Below, one piece after another: positions 6,697 through 16,600 of a DNA stretch of 64,000 nt. The notes beneath the pieces are model-generated. The model searched no databases. It had not been told where the DNA came from and saw only the letters and a program-made list of their open reading frames with translations. The position numbers and the translations under genes were made by a program. Positions within the stretch are counted from its first letter, which is position 1. Every line of letters starts with the position of its first letter. This stretch comes from Myxococcales bacterium (lineage in GTDB: Bacteria; Myxococcota_A; Polyangia; Polyangiales; Ga0077539), in the NCBI GenBank assembly GCA_016793325.1, contig JAEUKI010000061.1:62001-126000 (forward strand), given 5' to 3'.

Positions 6697-8691
6697 ATGA
6701 CGCGATCAACCTTCTTTTGTCCGAGCGTGCTCTTTGTCTCCGTGGCTGTCGGCTGCGGAAGCTCCGTCGAACCAGCGTTTCTCGACGCGCCCTCGAGCGA
6801 CGCCGTCGTGGACGCATCGACGCACGCGCCTCCGTTCGTGTCCGCGCCTCCCAGCGACGGTCCCTACGCGCTGTGCGGCGCGATCGGCGTGGGAACGCTC
6901 TCGTCCATCGAGTTCGATCCGACACGCGACGCCCTCGCCCTCGGAACGTACGCGGGGTTCGTTCGGCTCGTCGACGCGAACGACGGACACCAACTCGGGC
7001 TCATTTTTGCGCACGCGCACGGGCTCATTTCGCTCGCATATTCGCCGGATCGAACGCTGCTCGCGACCGCGGGAACAGACTTCGACGCGCGACACGTTCG
7101 ACTGTGGTCCTCGACGACCGGCGAGCTCGTTCGGTCGATCGCGCTCGCGTCCGATCCCGTCGCAGTCGCGTTCGTCGCCGATGGGAGCGCGCTGATCGTC
7201 ACCCAACGCAACGCCGTGAGCCGCTACCGCGTGCGCGACGGCGGCCACGAGTGGACCTTTCGCCAAGTCGAGCACCGGATCGACGCGAGCGCTGTGTCCC
7301 CCGACGGGAGCACCGTCGCGTTTCTGAACGGCCCAGGGATCTCGCTGCTGCGCTCGAGCGACGGCTCACCCGGGCCGACGGTGACCGACTCGTTTGCGCG
7401 CAACCGCCGGACGATCGCGTTCTCGCGGGACGGAGCGAGCCTCGTCGTGGGCTATCAGTACTACTCGCCCGACGGCCCTCGAGCGCCAGCGGTGATCGCG
7501 CGCGTGATCGACATCGCGACGAGCGCGACGCGGATGCAAATCGAGGGCGTTCGTTCGGTCAACGCGCTTCGAGTGTCTCCGTCCGGTGACGACCTCGCGA
7601 TCGCGTTCGAGTATCGCGGGTACGAGCGATGGAGCGTTCGCCGCGACGGGCAGTGGCTGCCGCGCGCCGAGCGCCAAGCCGGGATCGACATCGACCAAGA
7701 GAGCCGCGCGATCGCGTTCGACCGAGACGGAACACAAATCGCGCTCTCGAGCGCCGACGCCGTACGGCTCTTCGACGCGCGATCATCATCGCCCGCGCGA
7801 CGCACGCTCGAGTCGATCTCGGTCTTGCAGGGAGCGCTCGGCTGGGGCGGAGGCGGGTCCGTCGAGCTGTCACCCGACGGCCGCGAGCTGCTCGTCGGCT
7901 CGCGCGACACGCTGCATCTCCTCTCGGTCGCGACGCAGGACACCCTTCGTCGCTTCGAGCGAAGCCGCGGCGTCGGCGCGTTCTCGCCAGACCAGAGGAC
8001 CATCGTCACGGGAGGAGCGAACGGACAGCTCGCGTTGTGGCGACGGAGCGACGGGTCGTCCCGCGAAGTTCCGACGGTCTCGGACCTCGCGTCGGTCACC
8101 TTCATCGACGGGTCGCGCTTGGTCGCCGCGGGTCGCGACGCGCTCGTCGTTCACTCGGCGGAGGACGGCGCGCAGCAGCGGCGCTTCACGCTGGCGCGGC
8201 GGGGGCTGCCCGCGTTCGACCTGCAATTGTCCAAGGACGCTACGCGCATCGCCGTGTCCACCTACGGAGGGCTCGGCGGCGCAATCGACGTCTTCGATCT
8301 GCGCTCGAACGCGCAGGTCTTCAGCGTCGCTGGCAACTTTCGCAGTCGCAGCAACAGCGTGTTCCTCCGCGACGGGCGGCTGCTCGTCGCGTCGAGCGCT
8401 GCGGGATCGCTCGCGCTCTTCGGAACGACCGGCGAACGACTCCCGCTCGACGCATCGCCGCCGTCGATCACCACGGTCGCCCTCTCGACCGACGAACAGT
8501 CGCTGCTCGCGTCGACGAGCAACGGAAGCACCACAATTCAACGAGGGCTCACTGGCGCGGTCGTCCAGGACCTCGGCCGCATCGGCCCGAGCGCGACTTC
8601 GTCTGGAAATATCCTACGCATCTCCGCCGACGGATCGCGGATCGTCCGCACGGGGGGCCAGTCCACGCTGCAGCTCTGGTGTCGTCGCTGA
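6697..8691 (+). CDS. WD40/beta-propeller lipoprotein
   Basis: A 664-residue lipoprotein. The signal peptide ends in VSVAVGC, with the Cys at residue 20, and is followed by a short Asp/Ala/Ser linker. The rest is a series of beta-propeller blades in the WD40 style: repeated [hydrophobic]xxSPDGxxLA turns (YSPDRTLLATAG, VSPDGSTVAF, LSPDGRELLVGS, FSPDQRTIVTGG) and strands ending in RLW/LW/LF. The final blade ends in LQLWCRR. Such proteins are interaction scaffolds, here on the periplasmic or outer face of a membrane. ATG 6697 fits the signal peptide. Upstream lies a set of hairpins that may control translation. Confidence 0.8.
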   Translation: MTRSTFFCPSVLFVSVAVGCGSSVEPAFLDAPSSDAVVDASTHAPPFVSAPPSDGPYALCGAIGVGTLSSIEFDPTRDALALGTYAGFVRLVDANDGHQLGLIFAHAHGLISLAYSPDRTLLATAGTDFDARHVRLWSSTTGELVRSIALASDPVAVAFVADGSALIVTQRNAVSRYRVRDGGHEWTFRQVEHRIDASAVSPDGSTVAFLNGPGISLLRSSDGSPGPTVTDSFARNRRTIAFSRDGASLVVGYQYYSPDGPRAPAVIARVIDIATSATRMQIEGVRSVNALRVSPSGDDLAIAFEYRGYERWSVRRDGQWLPRAERQAGIDIDQESRAIAFDRDGTQIALSSADAVRLFDARSSSPARRTLESISVLQGALGWGGGGSVELSPDGRELLVGSRDTLHLLSVATQDTLRRFERSRGVGAFSPDQRTIVTGGANGQLALWRRSDGSSREVPTVSDLASVTFIDGSRLVAAGRDALVVHSAEDGAQQRRFTLARRGLPAFDLQLSKDATRIAVSTYGGLGGAIDVFDLRSNAQVFSVAGNFRSRSNSVFLRDGRLLVASSAAGSLALFGTTGERLPLDASPPSITTVALSTDEQSLLASTSNGSTTIQRGLTGAVVQDLGRIGPSATSSGNILRISADGSRIVRTGGQSTLQLWCRR

Positions 8692-8810
8692 TCGAGCGCA
8701 GACGCGCGCGCGAACCGAGAGCGATTCAGAGCGACGCAGCCTCTTTCAGGTTCTTTCAGCTACGCGGCAGCGTTGGCGACGCATGGTTCGACGCTCACAG
8801 GAGTGTGGAG

Positions 8811-11030
8811 ATGCGCATAGGCACAAGTGCTGTCGTCGTCGTATTTTCAATGGTCGCTAGCGTCGCGGGAGCGTCTTGTACGACCGTTCCGATCGAACCT
8901 GCGGACTCGGGCGTCGCGGACCGAGCGACCGTCGATGTTCCCGCGCTCGACGCGCGCAGCGAGGAGGACGCGACGAGCGTCGACGCAGTGACAGTGGACA
9001 CGATGGTCGCCGACTCCGCGCCTGTGCTGTGCGCGAGCAACGAGCGAGTCTGTTCTGGCGCGTGCACCGACGTTCAAGAAAACGGTCTTCACTGCGGAAT
9101 GTGTGACCGCGCGTGCGCCGCCAGCGAGACGTGCGTCGCAGGAATGTGCCGCCCGTCGATGATGTGCACCGCTCCTGAGACCGCGTGCGGCGGCGGCTGC
9201 GTCAACGTGATGACGGACACGAACCACTGCGGAGCGTGCGGCATCCGCTGCATGCCCGGACAGCGCTGCGCCAGCGGCCGATGCGCTGCCAGCCGATGCC
9301 CCGTAGGACAGTCCGATTGCACGCCCAGCGCGGCGATGCCCACGTGCGTCGACGTTCGCACCAACGGGATGAACTGCGGCGCCTGCGGCAACACGTGCCC
9401 CGCGGGCGAGATGTGCGCGATGGGCGTCTGCCAGCCAACGACGTGCGCCACAGGAACGCGCTGCGTCGTCGCAGGCGTCGCGAGCTGCCGAAATCTCCAG
9501 ATCGATCGGTCGCACTGCGGCATGTGCAACAACGCGTGCGCCGCGGGTGAACTGTGCGTGATGGGCGCGTGCCGTTCGGCGTGCACGGCGCCGATGACTT
9601 CGTGCCCCGTCGGGATGACGCGCGCGTGCGTCGACTTGCAAACCGACGAGGCCAACTGCGGCGCGTGCGGAACGGCGTGCGCAGCGAGCCAAGTGTGCAC
9701 CGCGGGTCGTTGCGGCTGCGCGCCAGGGCGCACGATGACCCCGTCGGGCTGCGTCGACTTGCAGACCGACGAGTCCAACTGCGGGATGGTGGGCCGAGCG
9801 TGCGCCACCGGCGCGACGTGCACCGCGGGGATGTGCGCGTGCCCGACGGGCCTCACCGCGTGCGACGGACGCTGCGTCGATCTTCAGTCGAGCGCGACGC
9901 ACTGCGGGATGTGCCGCAGGGCCTGCGCGGTCCCCACGACGTGCTCGAACGGCACGTGCAACATGCTCTGCGCCGCGCCGACAACGTCGTGTGGCGGGCG
10001 ATGCATCCTCGCGTCGACCTTTCAAAACGATGAGAACAACTGCGGCCGCTGCGGAAACGTCTGCCGATCGGCCAGCCGCTGCAACTCGGGCGTCTGCGGA
10101 CCGTCGAACGACGTTCGAACCAACGCGCGCACCATCTCGCTCGACACGGCGCGCGAGGTCACCGTCACGGGCTCGACGGAGAACGCCTCGCACGACGGCC
10201 CGAGCGTCCCGTGCACGTGCACGGGCGGCGCGAACGTTTGGTACACGTTTCGAACGACCATCGCGGGGGTCGTGTACTTCGACACCGCGGGTTCGGCCTT
10301 CGACACGTCGCTGTTTCTGACAGACAGCGCGGGCGTCGCGGTGCCCGCGCAGAGCGCCAACGGCTTCTCGGGCGCAGGGCTCTGCAACGACGACAGCCGC
10401 TGCGGAATGGGCGGAGGGTTCACCAACGAGAATCAAGCGAGGCTCGCGGGATACTTGAATCCAGGCACATACTATCTCGCGGTCGGCGGCTGCGGGACAG
10501 GGTCGTTTACGCTGCACGCGCAGTTCGTGAGCGAGTCCGCGGGCCGCAACTTCGTCAACAACCGCATCCTCTCGACAGGAACGCAGTCAGCGACCACGCT
10601 CGGCACCGAGTCGAGCCTGTACGCCTCAAGCTGCGGCGGAACCGCGGGCGCCGAGCACGTCCGCTGGTACCTGAGCTGCGGCGCGTCGAGCGAGCGTCAG
10701 CTCTTCAGCCTGTGCCGCAGCGACGGAAACGCGCGCTTCGCGCGGTTCACCACGAACACCGCCATCACGCACGACCCTGTCCTCTATGCGCGCAGCGCGC
10801 AAACGGGCGCGACGCTCTCGTGTGTGGACAACACGCCGTCGACCACAACGGTCGACTGCCGCGGGTTCATCGATCTTCCACCCCCCTCGTCCGATGACAT
10901 CCTCGATGGATCGCACGTCGGCGCGCGACTCTCCAACCTCGCGACGCCGCGCGGTCTCGCGACGGTCTCGGTCGACACTCGCACCGGTGGCCCTGGCATG
11001 GCCTTCTCTCTCTACGCGCAATTGAACTGA
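8811..11030 (+). CDS. Cys-rich stigma-type repeat surface protein
   Basis: A 739-residue exported protein starting at ATG 8811 behind AGGAG with 7-base spacing. An N-terminal hydrophobic segment ends in AGASC, so it may be a lipoprotein, though the lipobox is weak. An Asp/Ala/Val/Thr-rich linker follows, then eight modules of about 40 residues with the pattern C..C...C.D.QT...NCGACG..C..G..C..G.C, like the Stig1-type repeats common in myxobacteria. Module 6 has CGMVGRAC, so one Cys is lost. From about residue 440 there is a beta-rich domain (VWYTFRTT, YYLAVGGCG) like pre-peptidase C-terminal/PPC-type domains. A surface adhesion or matrix role is inferred. Confidence 0.78.
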   Translation: MRIGTSAVVVVFSMVASVAGASCTTVPIEPADSGVADRATVDVPALDARSEEDATSVDAVTVDTMVADSAPVLCASNERVCSGACTDVQENGLHCGMCDRACAASETCVAGMCRPSMMCTAPETACGGGCVNVMTDTNHCGACGIRCMPGQRCASGRCAASRCPVGQSDCTPSAAMPTCVDVRTNGMNCGACGNTCPAGEMCAMGVCQPTTCATGTRCVVAGVASCRNLQIDRSHCGMCNNACAAGELCVMGACRSACTAPMTSCPVGMTRACVDLQTDEANCGACGTACAASQVCTAGRCGCAPGRTMTPSGCVDLQTDESNCGMVGRACATGATCTAGMCACPTGLTACDGRCVDLQSSATHCGMCRRACAVPTTCSNGTCNMLCAAPTTSCGGRCILASTFQNDENNCGRCGNVCRSASRCNSGVCGPSNDVRTNARTISLDTAREVTVTGSTENASHDGPSVPCTCTGGANVWYTFRTTIAGVVYFDTAGSAFDTSLFLTDSAGVAVPAQSANGFSGAGLCNDDSRCGMGGGFTNENQARLAGYLNPGTYYLAVGGCGTGSFTLHAQFVSESAGRNFVNNRILSTGTQSATTLGTESSLYASSCGGTAGAEHVRWYLSCGASSERQLFSLCRSDGNARFARFTTNTAITHDPVLYARSAQTGATLSCVDNTPSTTTVDCRGFIDLPPPSSDDILDGSHVGARLSNLATPRGLATVSVDTRTGGPGMAFSLYAQLN

Positions 11031-11090
11031 CGAACGCCGCTCGATCCGACCCTTGATCAGCGCTTCGATTTCGAACACCCTGACCCTTCG

Positions 11091-12281
11091 ATGCACGACA
11101 GAGCGTGGTTCGGCGCCCTGAGCGAGCCTGTTCCTCTGCAGACGTCGACGCCCTTCGAAGTGTTCGCCGTCCGCGCAGAGAGCAAGCCGATGACGCTCTT
11201 GCTCGCCAACGAGTCGCTTCCGACCGACGACGCTGCCCGACGCGCCGACGCGCTGGCCACGGCGCACGAGCTGCTCGCGGGGCCGCACATTCCCGCGCTT
11301 CATTCGCGCGGTGTCTACAAAGGCCGCCCCTGGCTCTTGCTCGACGCCGCGCTGGTCGCGACCGGAGATGAATTGTTGTGCGTGCAGCTCGACCGCGGCC
11401 TCAAGCAGCCGTACGCCGCGGCGATGGGCGGTCTCGGCGCGGTCGTCGCCACCGTGCGACGCATGCACGAGACGACCGATCCACACACGAGAGCGCCGTA
11501 CACCATGGGCACGATCGGCGCGGCGAACCTGTACTTCGATTCGGACGCCAACCTCTGGATGCTGGGCGTCGGCGACAACGGCTTCTCCCGAGCGCGGACC
11601 GTGTTGCCGACGATGCTCGCGCCCGAGCTCGCCCTCGGAGAAGCCCCCTCGGTCGCGACGGACACCTTCGCGGTCTCGGCGCTGATCCGTTCGATGGTCC
11701 CGTACGTCGACGTCCCCGACCCCATCGCCCGCGTGCTCCGCGGGGACGAAACCGACTCGCCCCTCGCGAAGCTCACGCACGAGACCAACGCGAGGATCTA
11801 CGCGGTTCCGAAGGTCCTCCGCCCGTCGCTCGGAACGCTCGAGAAGATGTTTCGAGGGCTCTTGTCAGTGCTCCGGATTCGCCCGTCGTACGAGGCGCAC
11901 CGCGCGTTCATGAAGCAGCTCCTCACGCAAGACGAGCTCGCGCCGCAGCCCTCCCCGCGCGTCGTGCTCGAGGTCGCCAACGACGGATCGTGGTTTCGAC
12001 TCCAGGGGCAAGAGACCCAGCGGCTCGGCTCGCGCGCGCCGCTCCGACGCGTGCTGCTCTGCTTGCTCGAACAAGCAGAGCGCGCCGAGGCGTGCGACGT
12101 ATGGCGCTTGCTCGAAGCGGGCTGGCCCGGCGAGCGCGTCGACGCCGAAGCTGGCGCCAACCGCGTGTACGCCGCGGTCTCGACGCTCCGTCGCATGGGG
12201 CTGAGAGCGGTGATCGAGCGCTTCGACGCGGGCTACCGCATCAGCCCGGACGCGCAGGTTCAGCGCGCGGCGCGCCCCTGA
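11091..12281 (+). CDS. Pseudokinase-like domain fused to a winged-helix DNA-binding domain
   Basis: A 396-residue cytosolic protein. The first 200 residues follow the layout of myxobacterial kinase-like lobes (an ELLAGPHIPALHSRGVYKGRPWLLLD hinge in order, then TMGTIGAANLYFDSDANLWMLGVGD where HRD..N and DFG would be) but lack the catalytic Lys, HRD and DFG residues. From about residue 310 there is an OmpR/PhoB-type winged helix: RAPLRRVLLCLLEQ, then VYAAVSTLRRMGLRAVIERF with the wing GYRIS. A dead kinase-like sensor joined to a DNA-binding effector is inferred. It lies 60 bases after the Cys-rich protein gene on the same strand and may regulate it. Confidence 0.6.
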   Translation: MHDRAWFGALSEPVPLQTSTPFEVFAVRAESKPMTLLLANESLPTDDAARRADALATAHELLAGPHIPALHSRGVYKGRPWLLLDAALVATGDELLCVQLDRGLKQPYAAAMGGLGAVVATVRRMHETTDPHTRAPYTMGTIGAANLYFDSDANLWMLGVGDNGFSRARTVLPTMLAPELALGEAPSVATDTFAVSALIRSMVPYVDVPDPIARVLRGDETDSPLAKLTHETNARIYAVPKVLRPSLGTLEKMFRGLLSVLRIRPSYEAHRAFMKQLLTQDELAPQPSPRVVLEVANDGSWFRLQGQETQRLGSRAPLRRVLLCLLEQAERAEACDVWRLLEAGWPGERVDAEAGANRVYAAVSTLRRMGLRAVIERFDAGYRISPDAQVQRAARP

Positions 12282-12300
12282 ACAGACACGCGCCCTCGCC

Positions 12301-12771
12301 TCACTCGGGGTGCTTCTCGAGATAGCGCAAGAGCTCTTTCTTCGCGTTCTTTTGAACGACGCCCTGCAGCGGGCCCCAGCCGAGCAGATAGCCCGGAAGC
12401 CCGAGCGCTTGCCGCGACCACACCCAGAAGTCGAAGCTGTCGCGATGCTCGATGATCTTGCCGTTCTCGAAGCGAAAGCTCGCGTCGATGCGGTTGATCA
12501 CTTTGCGGCCCGTCTTCGAAAACGTGTAGTACGCGTCCCAGTGCGCCTTGCCGGTCTTGTCATCGGCGCTCACGTCTCGGTACTCGACGCGGAGGTCCGC
12601 GCCGCGCTCGCAGAGCATCCGCCACATTCCGCGCGCCTCTGCGCCGCGAAGCCCGACGAACGCTGAGTCGGTAAACGTCACGTCCGGCGCGTAGTGCTTC
12701 ACCATCCCCGCGGCGTCGCGCTTGGAGAAGCACTCGTAGAAATCCCGGATCATTTGCTCGTTTGGATGCAT
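12301..12771 (-). CDS. SnoaL/NTF2-like protein
   Basis: A 156-residue NTF2-fold protein. It opens with an RDFYECFSKRDAAGMVKHYAPDVTFTD helix-and-strand pattern, typical of SnoaL-like proteins, and ends with conical-barrel strands (FRFENGKIIEHRDSFDFWVW). The family includes small-molecule binding pockets, isomerases and regulatory domains. Its ATG lies 5 bases after the stop of the ECF sigma factor gene, so the two are very probably co-translated. ECF41 sigma factors carry a SnoaL domain as a C-terminal regulatory module; a split arrangement would fit, but a catalytic role is equally possible. Confidence 0.8.
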   Translation of the reverse strand: MHPNEQMIRDFYECFSKRDAAGMVKHYAPDVTFTDSAFVGLRGAEARGMWRMLCERGADLRVEYRDVSADDKTGKAHWDAYYTFSKTGRKVINRIDASFRFENGKIIEHRDSFDFWVWSRQALGLPGYLLGWGPLQGVVQKNAKKELLRYLEKHPE

Positions 12772-12776
12772 GTTCT

Positions 12777-13598
12777 TCAAGCCCTCGGGTTGTTCGTCGC
12801 GCGAAGGATCGCCACCACGCGCTGAGCCACGTCGCGGCGCGCCTTCACGGCAGGGACATCGGATCGATAGAGCGCCACCACGCGCGAGGCTTCGTCGAGC
12901 GCCTCGAGCGCCGCGCGCTGAGAAGAGACAGGCTCGCCGTCCACGGGCTCTCGGCCGACCAGCGATCGCGCGCGCAGCGCGCCGAGACGGCGATGGCATC
13001 GACACGCGTTGGCAGGTTCGACCATCCCGCAGTTGCCCGCGAGCGCCTCGCGCAACGCCGCCCGCGCGCGGCTCGAGCGCTTGCGAAACGCCGCACCGTC
13101 GATGCCGAGCACCTCCGCCGCCTCGTCGCTCGAGACCTCGAGGATGTCACCCAGCACGAAGGCGACGCGCTGATCGACGTCGAGCACCGAGAGCATCGCG
13201 ATCGTGCACGCGGCCTTGAGCTCGTTGAGCTCGGCGCGGTCTTCGGTGCGCTCGGGAGCCTCGAGGTCCAGGCCGCTCGCGATCTGCTCGGAGATCGCGT
13301 CGCTCGAGAGCACGGGCAATCGCCGCCGATTCGCGCGGTGATCGAGGCACTGATTCACAGCGATCCGCCACGCCCACGACGAGAACTTCGCGCGCCCGTC
13401 GAACTGCGACAGGTGCGTGAGCACCCGCAAGAGCGCCTCTTGCGTCACTTCTTCTGCGTCCGACGGAGACAAGCTCATCCGCCGCGCCAGCGCGAAGAAC
13501 GGCCCTTCGAGCGCGCGCACGAGCCGCTCGATCGCGCGCGCGTCTCCTTCGAGCGCACGCGAGACGTCTTCAGGGGCTACGTCGATTCGGCTCACCAT
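12777..13598 (-). CDS. ECF-type RNA polymerase sigma factor with Cys-bearing C-terminal tail
   Basis: A 273-residue ECF sigma factor. Region 2 is at about residues 25-95 (SLSPSDAEEVTQEALLRVL, then FSSWAWRIAVNQCLDHRANRRR). Region 4 is at about 130-185 (DVDQRVAFVLGDILEVS.DEAAEVLGI). After region 4 there is an extension of about 85 residues that begins CGMVEPANACRC, a CGxxxPxxxCxC motif which could bind metal or sense redox state. No anti-sigma gene is adjacent; instead a SnoaL-like gene follows 5 bases downstream. A candidate promoter resembling the ECF41 consensus lies just upstream, suggesting autoregulation. ATG 13596-13598 is the first in-frame start that preserves region 2. Confidence 0.88.
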   Translation of the reverse strand: MVSRIDVAPEDVSRALEGDARAIERLVRALEGPFFALARRMSLSPSDAEEVTQEALLRVLTHLSQFDGRAKFSSWAWRIAVNQCLDHRANRRRLPVLSSDAISEQIASGLDLEAPERTEDRAELNELKAACTIAMLSVLDVDQRVAFVLGDILEVSSDEAAEVLGIDGAAFRKRSSRARAALREALAGNCGMVEPANACRCHRRLGALRARSLVGREPVDGEPVSSQRAALEALDEASRVVALYRSDVPAVKARRDVAQRVVAILRATNNPRA

Positions 13599-13615
13599 CG
13601 GCGATCATGGAGTAG

Positions 13616-13642
13616 GACTGGCCGAGCGCGGGGGTTGTGACC
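13616..13642 (-). promoter_or_regulatory. Candidate ECF41-like autoregulated promoter
   Basis: On the minus strand GGTCACA, 16 bases and AGTC occur just upstream of the sigma factor start. The published ECF41 promoter consensus is TGTCACA-N16-CGTC, so this matches 6 of 7 and 3 of 4 positions with exact spacing. The -35-like element is also one arm of a 9-bp perfect inverted repeat (TGTGACCGA at 13636-13644, TCGGTCACA at 13669-13677) whose other arm covers the stop codon of the upstream kinase gene. Assignment by eye only. Confidence 0.4.
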
Positions 13643-13672
13643 GAAAAAAAGCGCGGCCTCTCGATGGCTCGG

Positions 13673-16600
13673 TCACAGCGCCGAAACCGCGGCGCTCGCG
13701 AGGAGCGTGCGCGTCGCGACGACGCTCGATCGCCGCATCGTCTCACGCAGCGGCCCAGCCCCGGCGACCCAGCGATCGAGCGAGCGCCTCGCCTCTTCGA
13801 GCGCCCGCCGCGCCTCGTCCGCGCGACCGCTCGCGGCGAAGGCGAGCGCGAGGGCGGCGCTCGCGCCGAAGTCATCGGTCACCGTCGGGCGCGGAGCCAC
13901 GATGAGCGCCACGGCTTCGCGCGCCGCGTCCACCGCCGCGTCGAGCGCGTGTTTTTCGAGGAGGACCGACGAGAGGACCACCAGCGCGCTCGCGCGTTCG
14001 GCGCAGGGGCTCTTGCTCGCGCTCACCGCCGCGCGCGCGTGCAGCTCGGCCTCGTCGCAGTCACCGAGCTCGACGTACGCCTCTGCGACGACGCGGAGCG
14101 ACTGCGCTCGGATCACGGACCGCGACGCGATTCCCGGCGACTCGAGGACCGCGAGCGACTCGGTGAGCGCGTCCTCGACGCGACGCGCGCGCAAGAGGAC
14201 GTCCGCCCGCGCCGCGCGAAGATAGAGGCGCACCGACGCCGCGCCGAGCCGCTCGGCGCTCGCTTCTGCGGTCGCGCCGAGCGCGAGGGCCCGCTGCCAG
14301 TCTCCTGCCAACGCGCGATAGCGCATGTGCAGGCCCTGCGTGTAGATCGTTCCGAGCTCGTCGCCCGCTTGCGTCAGGAGCGCCTCGGCCTCGACGATGC
14401 TCTCGACAGCGCGCCCGAGGTCTCCCTCGATCGCCCTGAAATACTCCGCTCGAACGCGGGCCGCAGCCCCCGCCACGCGCGGCGTCTTCGCGCGCTCGGC
14501 GAGCGACCGCGACGCGCGAACGAGACGCGCGCACGTCGCCTTGTCAGCAAACGACGCCGCGAGCGCGAAGGCCATCGCTCCGTACGCCCAGGACAACGCG
14601 TCGAACGTCCGCTCGACGGGCTCGACCTCGAGCAGCTCGTCGAGCGCGCGCAGGCTCGCGTCGAGCTCTCCCAACTCGAAGAGCGCAAAGCACCGCGCGC
14701 TCGCCGCGTGCGCCCAGTCTTCGCTCCCTCGCTCGACGCCAACGAGCGCCCGCGCAGCGCTCTCGCTCGCCTCGCGCCAACGACCCTGCCACCCGAGCGA
14801 GTGCGCGCGCACCGCGTCGAGCGCCGCGCGTACCCCGTCGACGTTCGAACAACGGAGCCCTCGCTCGGCGTAGCTCGTCGCGCTGCCGAAATCCCCGCCG
14901 AGCGTCGCGCGTCGCGCAGCGCCGAGGTAGCGCAGCGCCGCGACGTCTCGCTCTCCGGCGGCGTCCGCGAGCAGCGCGAGGGCGAACTCGTCCTCGCCCT
15001 TCGCGCTCAACCAACGCAGCGCCTTCGCCTGCAAGCGCTCGTCGGACCCTCGCGCCGCGTCGAGCGCCGCTTCGCGCACGAGCGCGCTCGAAAACGTCAG
15101 CGACCCCTCCTCGGTGTGCCGAAGAAAACCCGCGTTCGACAGCTGCTCGATCGCGAGCTCGATCGCGCCTGCGCTGGCGATGTCCGCGCACACCGCCCGC
15201 GCCGCCGTCGCCGAGAAGTTGGTCCCGAGCAGCGCAGCCACCGCGAGGACCGAGCGCTCGATCGGCAGTCGCGACTCGACCCGGCGTCGGATCACCTCGG
15301 CGACTGGCGCCGTGTCGCTCGCCTGTTGAAGCGCGAGCTGCTCGATGTAGAGCGGGTTTCCCTCGACGCGATCGAGGATCGATCGGAGCGCTGCGTCGTC
15401 GACCGAAGGCCAAAGATCTCGGGTCATCAGCGCGGACGCCGCGTCGTCGAGCGGCGCGAGCGCGAGCGAAGCGCGGGCCATCGAGACGAGCGGGTCGCGC
15501 TCGTCCGTCGTTCGACCCGCGACGATCACGAGCAGAGGCCCGCGGATGCGCGACAGACAAGCGCTGAGCACCCTGCTCGACGTGACGTCACACTCGTGCG
15601 CGTCGTCGAGGACGACCGTCAGCGACGCGCGCGCGAGCTCCGCCGCGAGCAACCGCCCGAACGCCCACTCGAGCTGAGAGATCATCATCGCGGGATCGCT
15701 GCGGGCGACCATCACGATCGGCGCGAGCGCCTCGGCGCGCGGGTTGCGCTGCACTTCGGCGAACAGCGCCACCAGCGAGGCTCGCTCGGAGGGGCTCTGC
15801 GCCGAACGCGAGGCCAGCTCGAGCAGCGGATCGTCGCGCTCTACGTAGGTCGACAGCGCGCTCTCGAGCAGCGACTCGAGCAGCGCGAAGGGCGCGCCCC
15901 GGCCCCGCGCGTTGGCCCAGAGCGACCGCTCGCTGAAGGGTCGACGGTTCTGCCAATGGCGAAGCAGCGAGGATTTTCCCTGACCGATGGGCCCTCGAAC
16001 GACGACGATCCCCGCCTCGCCGCCGTCGCTCCGAGCGCGCTCGGCGTCGAGCCACGCGAGCTCTCGCTCTCGACCTCGGAGCGGCGTCGCGATCAACCTC
16101 GAGCGGCTCTCGCCTCGCGGGGCCTCGAGCTTCGCGCTGCTCGGCGCGAGCTCGATTCGGTCGAGCGCCGCGAGCACCGCGGTCGCCGTCGGTCTGCGCG
16201 AGGCCCGCTCGTCCTGCAGCGCCCGCGCGAGGTTGACCAACGCGGCCCTCCCGCTGCGCTCGACGCCGCACACACGCAACAGGACGCCCAATGAATACAG
16301 GTCGCTCGACGCGTTGCTGAGCGCCCCCCGGAGCACTTCGGGCGCAGCGAACTCGGGCGTCACGAACCCGTGCGTCGACGGATCGATGAGCACCGCGCGC
16401 CCCGCGAGGCCGCCCTCGAGCAAGACGTTGCTCAGCGTGATGTCTCCGTGCGCGAAGCCCGCGCTGTGCAGCGCGACCAGCGCAGAGGCGATCCTGCGCG
16501 CGAGCGCGACGAGCTCGACCGCCGAGAGCTCGTCCCGCGCGGCCCGCGCTTCGAGCGACTCGCCCTCGATCCAGCGCGTCACGACGTAGGCGAACCCGTC

